Below, one piece after another: positions 1-11,000 of a stretch of 30,000 bases of DNA. Each line of letters begins with the position of its first letter. The first letter of the stretch is position 1. The position numbers and the translations under genes were made by a program. This stretch comes from Anaeromyces robustus (taxonomy: Eukaryota; Neocallimastigomycota; Neocallimastigomycetes; Neocallimastigales; Neocallimastigaceae): contig MCFG01000130.1 of NCBI GenBank assembly GCA_002104895.1, positions 1 to 30,000 of the forward strand, given 5' to 3'. The notes under the pieces were generated by a model. It was not told the DNA's origin. It worked only from the letters and a program-made list of their open reading frames with translations, and searched no databases.

Positions 1-452
1 TTTTCTTTGGAAAATTATGTTTCTCTTAAAAAAATTTTTATTGATTTTTCCCGTTTGTTACATTTAATAATAAATATTTTGTTAATATAAAAACTATGAA
101 TATTAATAATTGCTATTCTAAATTTTAAATAATAAATTGAGGTATAGTTTAAAATTAATTTAAAAAAAATAAAAAACTTTCTAATATTACTTATTTCTAA
201 AAATGTTTTCTAAAAAAATAATAAATATTAAAAAGTAGTAATTGTTATAAAATTTTGAAATAATAAAATGTTTAGTTGGTATAAATTTTAAATAATTTTA
301 AAGCTAATTTTTCTTATTTAAGTTATAAATAACATAAAAAAGTATTAATTAAATGAATAGTATATCTACTTTATAAAGTAAATCTATACACTATTAATTA
401 TTATTATTATTATTTTTATTCTAAATTAATCACAGTAATAGAAAGTAGGTAC

Positions 453-480
453 AGGATTATTATGAAAATTTAATAATCCT
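453..480. repeat. 10-bp perfect hairpin
   Basis: Arm 453-462 (AGGATTATTA) is the exact reverse complement of 471-480, around an 8-nt loop. The arms contain two G/C pairs each, which stands out against the near-pure A/T background. About 70 nt to the left, 357-395 holds a second imperfect foldback centred on the palindrome TACTTTATAAAGTA. Its function is unknown; it could be a remnant of a small foldback element. Confidence 0.5.
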
Positions 481-744
481 TTCGACTTTTCATATTACTT
501 TTTCTAATATTTTATAAATTATATAATTTAAAGAATTATAAGTTATTATCTAAATACTTATATCATAAATCTATATAATTTTCTAATTGTTTTAATCGTT
601 TTTAAATTATTTAAATAAATTAATATTAATAAATATTTTTTAAAATATTTTATAATTATTTTGCTTTAAAAATATACCATTATATTAAAACTATTTGATC
701 TTATTATCAAACTTTTAATATAATTAATATACCTTTTATAATTA

Positions 745-990
745 TAAAATATTTTTTGTTTTTGTTTTATTCGTTTGTTTTTTCGTTTTTTTTGCTTGCT
801 TATGAGTTTGTTTTTGTATATTGCTTTTGTTTTTGTTTTTGTTTTTTATTTTGTTTTTTATTTTATTTTTTATTTTATTTTATTAGTTTATTTTATTTTG
901 TTGTTTTTTATTTTATTTTATTTTATTTTATTGGTTTATTTTTTTTAGTTTGTTTTATTGTTTTGTCTTTTTTATGTTAATTTTTATTGT
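745..990 (+). repeat. T/G-rich strand-asymmetric low-complexity tract
   Basis: About 245 nt are composed almost only of TTTTG, TTTTA and TTTTC pentamer/hexamer variants on the plus strand, grading from TTTTTG units on the left to TTTTA units on the right. It encodes an artefactual open frame rich in Phe, Leu and Tyr because the strand lacks stop codons. I do not regard it as a gene. It resembles a decayed pentanucleotide microsatellite. Confidence 0.7.
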
Positions 991-1196
991 TATCTTTAAT
1001 TTTTTATTGAAATAATAAATACAGCTTTATGTGTATTTTTTTTTTAATATTTATTAAGTATGTTAAATACTTATTAAATATTAGCTTAATTTAATTTATG
1101 ATTAAGATATGACTAGATATCTAATTTTTTTTTTGTTTTTTTTTAGTTATTTTGATTTATATTTACAAAAATACTAAAAAATCTATTTAGTATTAA

Positions 1197-1232
1197 TAAC
1201 CATTTTTAAAAAACCGCAGGTTTTTATGGTTA
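1197..1232. repeat. Nested hairpin 3' of the small acidic gene
   Basis: The inner stem is AAAAACC (1209-1215) against GGTTTTT (1219-1225) with a GCA triloop. The outer stem is TAACCAT (1197-1203) against ATGGTTA (1226-1232), with a short one-sided bulge at 1204-1208. A second inverted repeat follows directly: 1237-1247 pairs with 1262-1272 (11 bp, AAATGATATTA). Both lie about 120-200 nt past the stop codon of the minus-strand gene at 1394. They could fold in its 3' UTR or mark its 3' boundary, but this is inference. Confidence 0.5.
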
Positions 1233-1393
1233 CTTTAAATGATATTATTAATAATAATTATTAATATCATTTCTCTAATATTTTTTGTTTCACGCCTTAT
1301 TTTTTTTTATTTTTTTATTATTGAATAGTTTATTTGCTTTATTTTATTGATGTTATTTTATTTTGTTTTATTTTGTTGTAAAGAAAAATAGCT

Positions 1394-1801
1394 TTAAAAG
1401 GTATAATCATCAAAGTCATCAAAGTCATCATAGTCATCAAAATCTATTACAGAGTCTTCGTCGTCGTCTCTATAATCACTTGAATTATATATTGTAAGAC
1501 GAACATCATTATTATTATTGTAAATGATTTCAAGATCAATGTCATCAAGAACATTGAATACTATTGGCTTTTGATAAACTGGTTTATTAATTTTATATTC
1601 ATCAACATCATCTTCAAATGGTGTTCTATCGTATATATCTGAAGAATAAGTATATTCTAAAGTAATATTTTCAGCGAAGTGTACCTTTTTGAAGCTTTTT
1701 TGTTTAATTAACTTTTTGCTTTTTAAGGTATTAGTAGTATCCATTTCTGGTTCAGTTGGAACTAAACTATTAAAAATGTTGTATTGATATAAAGTTTCCA
1801 T
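1394..1801 (-). CDS. Small acidic protein with KVHF / YDR-type motif (hypothetical)
   Basis: This is an intact 135-residue reading frame. The start ATG (1799-1801) has a good context: A at -3, G at +4, preceded by ACAACA. It ends in TAA at 1394-1396. Residues 28-39 are Lys-rich, followed by KVHF (39-42), which fits the [RK]VxF docking consensus for protein phosphatase 1. YTYSSDIYDRTPFE follows at 50-63. From memory, a TYSxxxYDR core of this kind recurs in otherwise disordered fungal proteins; I cannot name the family with certainty. The C-terminus (110-135) is an Asp/Glu/Phe/Tyr-rich tail ending in DDF/DDY repeats, encoded by a degenerate GTCATCAAA repeat (about 1407-1440). There is no signal peptide or membrane segment, so it is probably a cytosolic or nuclear, largely disordered adaptor. 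Varied codons with real GC content against pure A/T flanks argue that it is genuine. A regulatory role with PP1 is inference only. Confidence 0.7.
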   Translation of the reverse strand: METLYQYNIFNSLVPTEPEMDTTNTLKSKKLIKQKSFKKVHFAENITLEYTYSSDIYDRTPFEDDVDEYKINKPVYQKPIVFNVLDDIDLEIIYNNNNDVRLTIYNSSDYRDDDEDSVIDFDDYDDFDDFDDYTF

Positions 1802-2302
1802 GTTGTATTTTATATTAATATGATATGTGTGTATTTGTTTAAGTAAAAGATTTTATTATTATGTGTTGTTAACGTATGATTAATATTTGAAATATATTTA
1901 ATTTAATAAATAATTATATTTTTCTTTTAAATTTTAATGTATGTTCTTTTTTTTTTTTGTTTTTTTATGTTTTTTTAATTTTTTTTTATTTTTTTATATT
2001 TTTTTTTATATTAATAACTTTATACAAAAAAATGATATGAATATTAACTAATTCATAACAACGAAAAAAAAATATTTGTAAATAAAAAAATTATATAATA
2101 ATAAAAAAATTTAAAAGAAAATTTTTTTGAAAAAATATGTATAATAAAACTAATAATATAAATATTAATTCAAAAAAAAAGTGAAATTACTTAAAATCAA
2201 GAAAAATTTAAGTCTATTTATATAAATTTTTTTTCTTTTTTGTTTTATATATTTTTAAAAGGTTATAAAAAGAATAATGAATTAATTCTTATTGGAAAAC
2301 TT

Positions 2303-2402
2303 GATTAAACCTTATACAATATAATTATTATTATAATGATAATATATTTAAATATAATTAAAATTCAATTAAAGCATTGAATTTAAATATATTGGTTTAA
2401 CA
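2303..2402. repeat. Imperfect long foldback
   Basis: The inner arms AATATATTTA...AATTCAA (2341-2368, with a bulge) and TTGAATTTAAATATATT (2377-2393) pair around a short loop. Outside them TTAAACC...AATAT (about 2304-2320) can pair with ATATTGGTTTAA (about 2389-2400). Related but diverged words (GAATTAAAGTATTGA, TTGGTTTAA, AAACCTTAT) recur at about 2905-2945. This may be a decayed small repeat family, and the composition makes chance matches likely. Confidence 0.35.
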
Positions 2403-2786
2403 ATTTTATATATATTTAAAAAGAATAATATATATATTATATTTGATGTATTATTCAATATATCCAATATTTATAATAATTTTCTATTATTTATAATATA
2501 TAAAATTTATTTAAAACAAATATATTGGTTATATATTAAAATAATGTATTCATACACTTTATATATTCTAAATGGAAAATTAACAAATAAGAATTGATAA
2601 AAAATTTAATAAGAATTAAGGTTTATATATTTATTGATTATATATTATATTATAATGTTAGGTATAATAGATTTTAAATTCTTTAAAGATTATATTAATA
2701 TATATATTTTATTCACTTATAATATATATAATACATATTTCTTTAAAGAAAATTTCTATTTTTGTACACTCCTTTATGAAAAATAC

Positions 2787-2819
<33 letters not shown>

Positions 2820-3989
2820 CCATATGAATTTAAATACTTAATTTAAACTCAATATGAAAATTTTAAATAGAACGAATATATTATAAATATATTACATTCT
2901 TTAATCTTATTGGTTTAAAATGAATTAAAGTATTGACAAACCTTATTTTTAATAATTATAACAATGTTCAAAAATATAATAAATAAACTTTATATTATTG
3001 TAATGAACTAAAATAAATGAAACCATATATTACATTACATATTAGAGTTTAAAATATTATATTTAAACAATAAATACAAAATTTCATACAAAAGGGATTT
3101 TTTAATATTAAAAATAAATTAAAATGAATAAAATATTAAAAAAAAAATACTAATATATAAAATTTATATATAATATATATAAACTCAATCTTTTTTTTAA
3201 AAAAAAAAATTAATATAACTTTAAATTAATGGAAAATAAATTTTTTTATATATTCTTTTTTAATATATAAATAATACATTAACATATTTTTATTATAAAA
3301 TCTATAATGAAGGGATACAAATTATTGATAAAAAATATGTAAAAAATTTGTTAGCTTTTTTTTTTTTTTTTTTTTTGCTTGTGTGTTTTTATATGATATT
3401 TTATGGTTGATTTGTTTTTGAATACAAAAAAAAAAGTTTGAAATGTTTTTTTTTTTTTTTTTTAAGGATAGTAAAATAGAAAAAAAATTTTTTTCTTTTT
3501 ATTATTAATTAATTATTATTATAATTTTTGTATTATTAACAAATATTTACTATTTAAAGTAATAATCCTACCAAATTATATTAAAAAAAATATGTATAAT
3601 TTTCTAGTACTTTTCGAAAAAAGTATGAAGCAAATTATATAATAAAAGAAAAACAAAGAAAGAATGAAAAAAAAAAGAAAAAGAAATGCATATCCTAAAC
3701 AAAAACAAAAACAAAAAAAGAATATTTTATTTACTATTTTAATATTGCATTGTAATGCAAAATTTCTATTGATGTAATTGATATAATTGATATTATATTG
3801 TATATTGCATTATATAATATTATTAATTATTATAAATAAATATACTGTTATGGATTATTATAAACAAAACAAATAAATAAAAATAAGCATGTATATAACA
3901 AAAAAAAAATTTTTTTTTTTATCATGTAAGAAAATAATGCTTGTGTAATTATAAATAAAGAATGATGAAAAAAGATAACAAATAATAAT

Positions 3990-4024
<35 letters not shown>

Positions 4025-4112
4025 ATCTTTTTTTAAAAAAAAAATTTTTTAAAAAAAAAAATTCCATATTAAGAAATGAAAAAAATTTTTTTTTTTTACA
4101 ACAAAAAAAAAA

Positions 4113-4172
4113 ACCTAAAATTTTAAATATTAAGAAAAAAAAATTTTTTTTTAAAGGTTTAAAATTTAAGGT
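4113..4172. repeat. Inverted repeat flanked by A and T tracts
   Basis: The 15-nt arm at 4113-4127 (ACCTAAAATTTTAAA) matches the reverse complement of 4158-4172 at 14 of 15 positions. An A-run precedes the left arm and a T-run follows the right arm, so the pairing extends further. The loop itself is an A-tract/T-tract junction. Its role is unknown. Confidence 0.45.
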
Positions 4173-4557
4173 TTTTTTTTTTCTATAACAAATATTGTAA
4201 CAGGTTTTTTTTTTTTTTTTTTTTACAAAACCATGTAAAATTGATGTTCATTTTAAATTTCTTTTTTTTTTTTTTTTCTGTAAAAAATTTTTCTGTAAAG
4301 AAAAAAAAAAAAAAATAGGTTTCATACACAAAAGGAAAAAAATTTTTTTTTCTGCTAAAAATTTTTTTTTACTTTTTTTTTTTTTTTTACTTTTCCAAGA
4401 AATAGAAAAAAAAAATAAAATAAAATAAAAAGCCTCTTAAAATAAAAAAACAAATAATAATAAAGTTTTTGATCTTTTTTTTAACTTTACAATCAATATT
4501 TGTTTAAAAAAAAAAAAAAGAAATCCCTTTTAAAAACTTTGTTACATTGTATTATGA

Positions 4558-4610
4558 ATTACCTTTTTTTTATTATTTATTTATAATAATATATAATAAA
4601 AAAAGGTAAT
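4558..4610. repeat. 18-19 bp inverted repeat, possible foldback element
   Basis: Left arm 4558-4576 runs from ATTACC through eight T to TATTAT. Right arm 4593-4610 is its reverse complement apart from one T/A in run length, with a 16-nt loop. Immediately outside, GTAACAAGG on the right (4611-4619) has a partner CTTTGTTAC about 12 nt outside the left arm. The structure therefore extends to roughly 4537-4619 with a one-sided insertion. It could be a degenerate MITE, but no target-site duplication is evident. Confidence 0.5.
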
Positions 4611-6181
4611 GTAACAAGGATTAAAAAATCATGATATTTATAGAATATTTTTCAAATTCTTTTTTTTCTTTTTTTTTCTTTTATTTTTTCCTTTTTTCCT
4701 TTTTCCTTTTCTTGACTATTTTTATAAATACATTGTTGTACTAAATATATAATAAAATAGTCAATTCATTAAATAATGTTTATAAAGGATAATTTTATTT
4801 TTCTATTTAATTATAGAAAATAAAATAAAATATTTTATTTTTTTACTAATTATTATTTATTTATTAATTATTTTTTTAATTCTTGGATTTGTTTATTTTT
4901 GTTTAACCAATTCATTCCAACAAAACCCTTAAAAAAACAACAATAAAATAAAATTTAAATTATCGGATATAAGTATCACAAAGAATAAAAAAAGGTTGGA
5001 CTATTTTTCCTTATCAAATAAAGTTTTTTCTTTTGTTAAACAATAAATTTTTATAATTTTTTTTATTATATAATATTTATATAATATTTTAAATTTATGT
5101 ATTAAAAAAAATATAAAAAAGAAAATTATTCAATTTTTCTTTACTTTCTTTTTTGTATTACATGTATGTGTCACGTGATAATACAATCCAATATAATCCA
5201 ATATTTTCTTTGTAAAAACACAAAGGAAATATAAAAAAATTAAAAAAATTCTTGAAGTTAAAAAAAGAATTCCAGATTTTTATTTTATTATTTATTTTTT
5301 AATATAATACAATTTTTTGTGTATTCTATTTTTGTTTATTTTTTCTTTTTAAAAATAAGATTTTTACCATAATACAAAAATTTTTACATTTACATTTTTT
5401 TTACATTTTTTACATTAGAAAAATTATTTTTTTTTTTTATTATTTATTTAATTAAAAGTAAGTCGATCTTTTAATAAAAATAAATAATAAAATAGAATGA
5501 ATATAGATTAAAAAATATAAATAAAAGAAAAGATTTTCATTTTCAGTATCGAAATTTTTTTACAAACCCTAAAAAGAAAAAAAATAAAAAATAAATTATA
5601 ATTATTAATTTATTAATTATTAATAAGTATAAATTATTATAGAAGATTAATATTAATATATTTAATATTAAAGATAAAGAATTATTTTATAATATAAAAA
5701 AAATTATAGTTTTTTTTTTTTTCGTAATGGTTATACAAAATAAATTAGTATATATGTTTTTATTTAAATAAATATATTCAACTACTAATATTATTTATTA
5801 TTATAATTATTATTTTAAAATAATAGTAACAATAATTAATTACACATGTTTTTTTTATATATATAAACTTCTTTTTTAAAGAAGTACATATTTTCTGCAT
5901 TTTCTTTTTAATAATAAAATATTTAATACATTCTTTTATTTTTAATTATTTAGAATTTTTTATAATAATAATAATAATTATAACAATAATAATAATAAAT
6001 TTTTTGACTTTGTATAACATATATTATAAAAATAATAAAAAATTTAAAATTATTATTATAAAAAAAAAAAAAAAGAAAAAAGAAAAATCTATTTTTTTTT
6101 AATTATTAAAACAATAATAATTTTTTAGTACCACCATTATCATAATAATATCATTAATGATAGTGATAATATAACCTCTTA

Positions 6182-6267
6182 TTATTATCATAGTCACTAT
6201 TATTATTATTATCACTATTAAAATTGTTTTTGTATTCCTTTTTATTATTATTATTATCATTATTACA

Positions 6268-6319
<52 letters not shown>
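6182..6319. repeat. Interrupted TTA/ATC trinucleotide microsatellite
   Basis: 6182-6262 is a degenerate mix of ATT, ATC and ACT triplets. 6270-6319 is a pure (ATT)n run of about 16-17 units. A long T/G-rich stretch follows. No frame extends beyond the repeat, so it is not coding. Confidence 0.85.
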
Positions 6320-6495
6320 GTAGTTGTTTTTTTTTTTTTGTTTTTATTTTTTTGTTTTTTTTTTTGTTAATACTTTTATGGTTGTTGTACGTTACGGTAA
6401 TAAATTATTACTTTATAAATCATGTGAGAAATTAAAATAATGTAATGAAAAAAAATATTCATAAAAAACAAGTTAATAATTGATCAATCAATTCA

Positions 6496-6533
<38 letters not shown>

Positions 6534-6803
6534 ATAACTATTATTATTATTATTTTCTATTATATCATTCTCAAACATTAAATAATTTAATATTATTAAT
6601 AGAATATTTTTTTTATTAATATTAACTTTATAATCTAATCACACTAATTAAATATTTTACAATTTTATTATTTATGTTTTACATTAATCCTTTTGTTTTT
6701 TATTATTTTATTAAAATATTTTCCTTTTTTTTTAAAAAAAAAAAAAAGTTGATTAATAATTATTATATAATTAATTATTGGGATATTTTTAATTGAAAAT
6801 ATT

Positions 6804-7010
6804 TTATTATTTAACTAATAATTTTACTCTTTTTTTTTTACTATTTAATTATTATTAAGGAATATTATTTTTATTATAATAAAAATAACTAAAAACTATT
6901 AGTTAAATAATAATTATGATTAATTATTAAGGAATATTTTTTTTATTATAATAAAAATAATTTAAAACTATTAGTGAAATAATAATTATTAAGGAATATT
7001 TTTTTTATTG
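6804..7010. repeat. Nested palindrome with tandem copies
   Basis: A 17-bp perfect inverted repeat (6804-6820 against 6897-6913) encloses a 24-bp perfect palindrome at 6865-6888. The segment containing TTAAGGAATATT, the palindrome and TATTAGTTAAATAAT is then repeated to the right: TTAAGG begins at 6855, 6927 and 6989, spaced 72 and 62 nt. The second copy keeps a lengthened palindromic core. The third retains only the flank and the TTAAGGAATATT start. Such a unit could extrude a cruciform or fold as RNA. No open frame is associated with it. Confidence 0.65.
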
Positions 7011-9311
7011 ATTTGCTTTTTTTTTTTTTTTTTAATAAATATAAATTTATTTTTTTTTTAATTTAATTACAATAATAATTATGAAGCAAATAAATATTAA
7101 ATTTTATATATATTTTTCAATGGTTATTTTATAATTTTTATATTAATTATTAATTATTATTTTAATAATTATTTTTTTTTAATATTGAATATTAAATTTT
7201 TCTTTTTGGATAAAAAGAGTTTTATAAAAATTAAAAATTAAAAATTAATATTTTATAAACTAACAATAAAATAAATTTAAGTCACCACATTTCTCAAAAA
7301 ATAATAGTAATTAAAATTTATAATTATTTTATTTTAATTTTTTATATTATATTTATTTTATCCTAAATTTTTTATATATTTTTTTTATGTTATTTATAAT
7401 TTTCATATAAAATAAAGTTTAAAAAAATTTCTTAATAAAAATTAAAAAACAATAAAAAAATAATTAAATATTAAAATATGGAAAATTTTTTTTTTTTTTT
7501 ATTGTGTTTCATCTTTTGTTTACATAATTAATTTATTTTATATTAACATAATATATATCATATTCTATTTAATGTATTTACGTTACATTATTAAATACAT
7601 TATAAGTTATAATGTAATTAATATATTTTTTTGAAATTTTTATAATAAAGCTATGAATAAAAATTATTTTTTAATAAAAAATAATAGTTTGTAATAAATA
7701 ATAATATACTATATACTAATATAAAATTTTTTATTATTTAGAGGATTAAAATACCAATAAATGGCTCTATAATTAATAGTATATTGAATTATTCAACAAA
7801 AAAAAAAAAAAAAAAAAACTTATTAAAATAATTTTAATCGATATAATAATAATAAATAAAATGAATATTTAGAATTATGCATATAACAACAAATTATATA
7901 TTTAATGTAGATTATCTTATATGTGAATTAGGAATATGAATTAATTTTATTTTCAATAATTAAAAAATATCAAAAGTAAATAATTAAAAAGATATCAGAA
8001 ACATTATATTAATTAAAAGAATAAAAGAATAGCAATTTCATAATAAATAGTCCCATATTTAATCCTTTTTTTTCTTATATAAACAATTCTTTTTTAAATG
8101 TATATTTTAATAAAATAATATGATAACAATGATTTATAAAACGTTTAGTTTAATTTAAATATCTAATTTAATCTAAATCATTTACACTTTTTTATATTAT
8201 TTTTGCATTATTTTTGTTTTTTTTTTTTTCATTATTGATATAAAGATAATATCTTTTATCTTTTTAATAAAAAGAATTCTATTTCATTTTTTTATTTTTC
8301 TTTTAATTTTTAAAGTTTTCATATTCAAAAAAAAATATAATAACATTGTTGATTGTTGTAATTATTAAAATTTAATCATTTATACTTTTTTTAGTTTTTT
8401 TATTATTGTTTGTTTTTTGTTTCTTTTTGTTTTTGTTTTTGTTTTTATTTTAATTTTTTGTTTTTTTCTCATATTTAATTTTTAATTATTAATTTTTGCA
8501 CAATTAAAAATGAAAAAAATAATAATAATAAAAAAAAGTAATCCCATTTCATCATTATCATAATATTAATATTAAATAATGTCTATGAAAGAATAATAGC
8601 AAAGAAAAAAATTAAAAAAAAAAATTTATTATTGTTTTTAAAATAGTTTCATTATTAAAAAATTAAAAAATTTAAATATAAAATTTATAAAAGATTTTTT
8701 TTAATATAAAGATAATAGAGTATTCTAAAATTCTAAAATTTATTTATATTTATTTTCTAAAAAAATTTTTATTGTTTTTTTATTATTAATTAAAGTTATT
8801 AAATAAAAATAAAAATAAAAATTTACTAAAATTTTATGGTTTTTTTTTTTTTTTTTCTTTTTTTTTTTACCATTATTTATAATCCTATTTTTAAAATATT
8901 ATTATTCAATAAAATTGGCTACAATTTTTTTTTATTAAATCTTTTTCATTCAATATAAAATTATATTTTTTTTTTTTGGTAATGTTTCAAAATATTAGTT
9001 TATTTACTATAATTTTTTTTCTATTATCTTATATATAAATTTTATAGGATAGGAATAAATAATAGAACGAAAACTTATATATATATTGTAAATAATATAT
9101 ATATTTTTTCATATATAATAGAATATTAATTAAATATTAAATAATTAAAAATATTATGATTTTAATAATACTATTTTATATAAAAATAATTAAAATATTC
9201 ATAATTGTTTTCTAATGTATAAAATATATAAAATTATTAAAAATAATTTCATAAAATAGAATTAAGATTTAATTTATTAATACTCTATTATTTTATATTA
9301 TTAATTATTGT

Positions 9312-9317
<6 letters not shown>

Positions 9318-9372
<55 letters not shown>

Positions 9373-9386
9373 TATTATTATTATTT
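9318..9386. repeat. TTA trinucleotide microsatellite
   Basis: A nearly pure (TTA)n array with one TTTA interruption near 9370. A second degenerate ATT/ATG array follows at about 9465-9545. Both lie in non-coding spacer. Confidence 0.85.
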
Positions 9387-10968
9387 TCTATAACTATTAT
9401 ATATTTTTATTATAAAAAATATATTATTTCATATGTTATATATTTGTGATTATTTCATTATTAATTATTTCATTATTAATTATTATTATGATTATTATGA
9501 TTATTATTATTATTATCATTATTATTATTATTATTATTATTTTCTATTATTAATTATTAATAATGATAAATTAATAAATAATATATACTAATAATTACTA
9601 TTATTTTTATCTTATAATATTAAATTGTAATTAGGATAATGATTATAATTCTTTTTATAAAATAATATAAAATAATATATAATATTTTTAATGATTTATT
9701 ATAATAATAATTTATTCCTTTAATATTATTTGATAATCAGCAGTATATTTTTAAATATAAAAAAAATTATATATAATATATATAATCTATAATTTTTTTT
9801 ATTTTTTATATTTAAATATTTTTGAATATATTATCAATATGTATATTTAAATACTTATATAATAAAAAATATATATTTATTATTTTTTTTTATTATTTTA
9901 TTTTTTTTATTTTTAAATATTTTATATATCATTATTATTATATTAACTCTTATTTATTCTTTATCTTATTTTTTCACACTTATAAAAATCAAAATTAATA
10001 ATTATAATTATTTAAAAAAAAAAAAAAAAGAGGAACACTCATTTGAATAATAATTAATAATAATAATAACAAAAATTTTGATTAATCTTTTAAATCTCAA
10101 AAAAAAAAAAAATTAAAAAAAATAAAAAAACAATATAAAAAATATTATATTGGAGAGTTTATTATATTATATTATCCTAAGTTTTATATTATATATTTAT
10201 ATTGTTTTATAATATTATTGTATTATATATTAATTCTATAATATATAAAAATTGTATTGTAATGTATTTTAATATATTATTAAAAATATTCAAACTATAT
10301 ATTAATATTAAAATTTATATTGTATATATATATATTTAATAATATACTCTTTATAATATATTAATATATTGTTTGAATATATTTTATATATAATCAATTG
10401 AATCTATATTTATTTATGTTACATTTAAAAAAAAAATTTTTTTTTTTTTTTTTTAGATTATCACAATCCAAGGAATTTATAGGATTTTTTTTTTTTAGTA
10501 AATCTATATATATAAAAATAACCTTATATGAAAATTTATTCGCTATAAATATATATATATAAAAAAAAAAATTTATATATATATATAATATTAATAAATA
10601 AATAAATAATAAATAATTAAATAAATAAATAATTAAATAAATAAATAAATAAAATTATAATTAATAATTAATTGATAATTAATAATATATTTTAGATTTT
10701 GATCAAATTATTTTAAATTTTTTAATGCCAATTTTTTTTTATACTTTTTTTTTTATAATATTTTTTTTTATTTTTTTTTTTATAAATTTTAACTTTTTAT
10801 TAAAAAAGAATAACTGCATATTAATAGTAATATCAAAATAAACAAATAAAATAAATTAATAATAAATAAATAAACATAATATAGAGTTAAAAAATATAAA
10901 AATATACATATAAAAAAAATTTTTTTTTTAACAGTTATAACAGATTATTAAGCTTTACTAATAAGGAG

Positions 10969-11000
10969 TTAAAATAAAATAAAATAAAATAAAATAAAAA
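10969..11000 (+). promoter_or_regulatory. 5' leader of the permease gene, (TAAAA)n repeat
   Basis: Five to six TAAAA units abut the start codon and place A at -3. An in-frame TAA at 10995-10997 shows that the reading frame does not extend upstream unless an exon is spliced in. A T-tract ending in AACAG (10921-10935), plus TACTAAT at about 10957, could be remnants of a 3' splice site of a 5'-UTR intron. This cannot be shown without transcripts. Confidence 0.4.

Larger units (their letters stand above)
1..1393. other. AT-rich spacer, left edge
   Basis: No coding sequence is supportable here. The stretch is almost entirely A and T with stops in all frames. The exception is a T/G-biased tract at about 745-990, which stays open only because one strand is nearly free of A and C. 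Hairpin-forming inverted repeats lie at 357-395, 453-480, 1197-1232 and 1237-1272. The last two are 3' of the minus-strand gene that ends at 1394. Bases 1300-1390 read on the minus strand contain several AATAAA-like hexamers that could serve as its polyadenylation signals. Confidence 0.7.
1802..10968. other. 9-kb AT-rich spacer
   Basis: I find no supportable gene. The few open frames are homopolymer or microsatellite translations. Contents: 1802-1860 is the upstream region of the minus-strand gene. 2303-2402 is an imperfect foldback. Poly-A/poly-T blocks are dense at 3350-4520. Inverted repeats lie at 4113-4172 and 4558-4610. A short foldback with a neighbouring CACGTG lies at about 5170-5232. 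TTA microsatellites lie at 6182-6319 and 9318-9386. A nested palindromic tandem repeat lies at 6804-7010. AAAT-type repeats lie at about 10590-10655. No TATA box or other promoter can be assigned, because such motifs occur everywhere in this composition. Confidence 0.7.

Noticed and set aside
756-980. 74-codon Phe-rich frame
   Set aside because: Open only because the tract lacks A on the plus strand; it has no ATG start and no sequence complexity.
2634-2846. Plus-strand frame of 70 codons
   Set aside because: It is A/T-only codons ending in a T-run/A-run junction; no support as a gene.
3858-4067. Minus-strand Phe/Lys-rich frame
   Set aside because: It consists of poly-A/poly-T runs read as Phe and Lys; no domain or varied codon use.
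5160-5235. CACGTG E-box near a hairpin as a promoter
   Set aside because: There is no gene nearby on either strand that it could control, and a single 6-mer is weak evidence.
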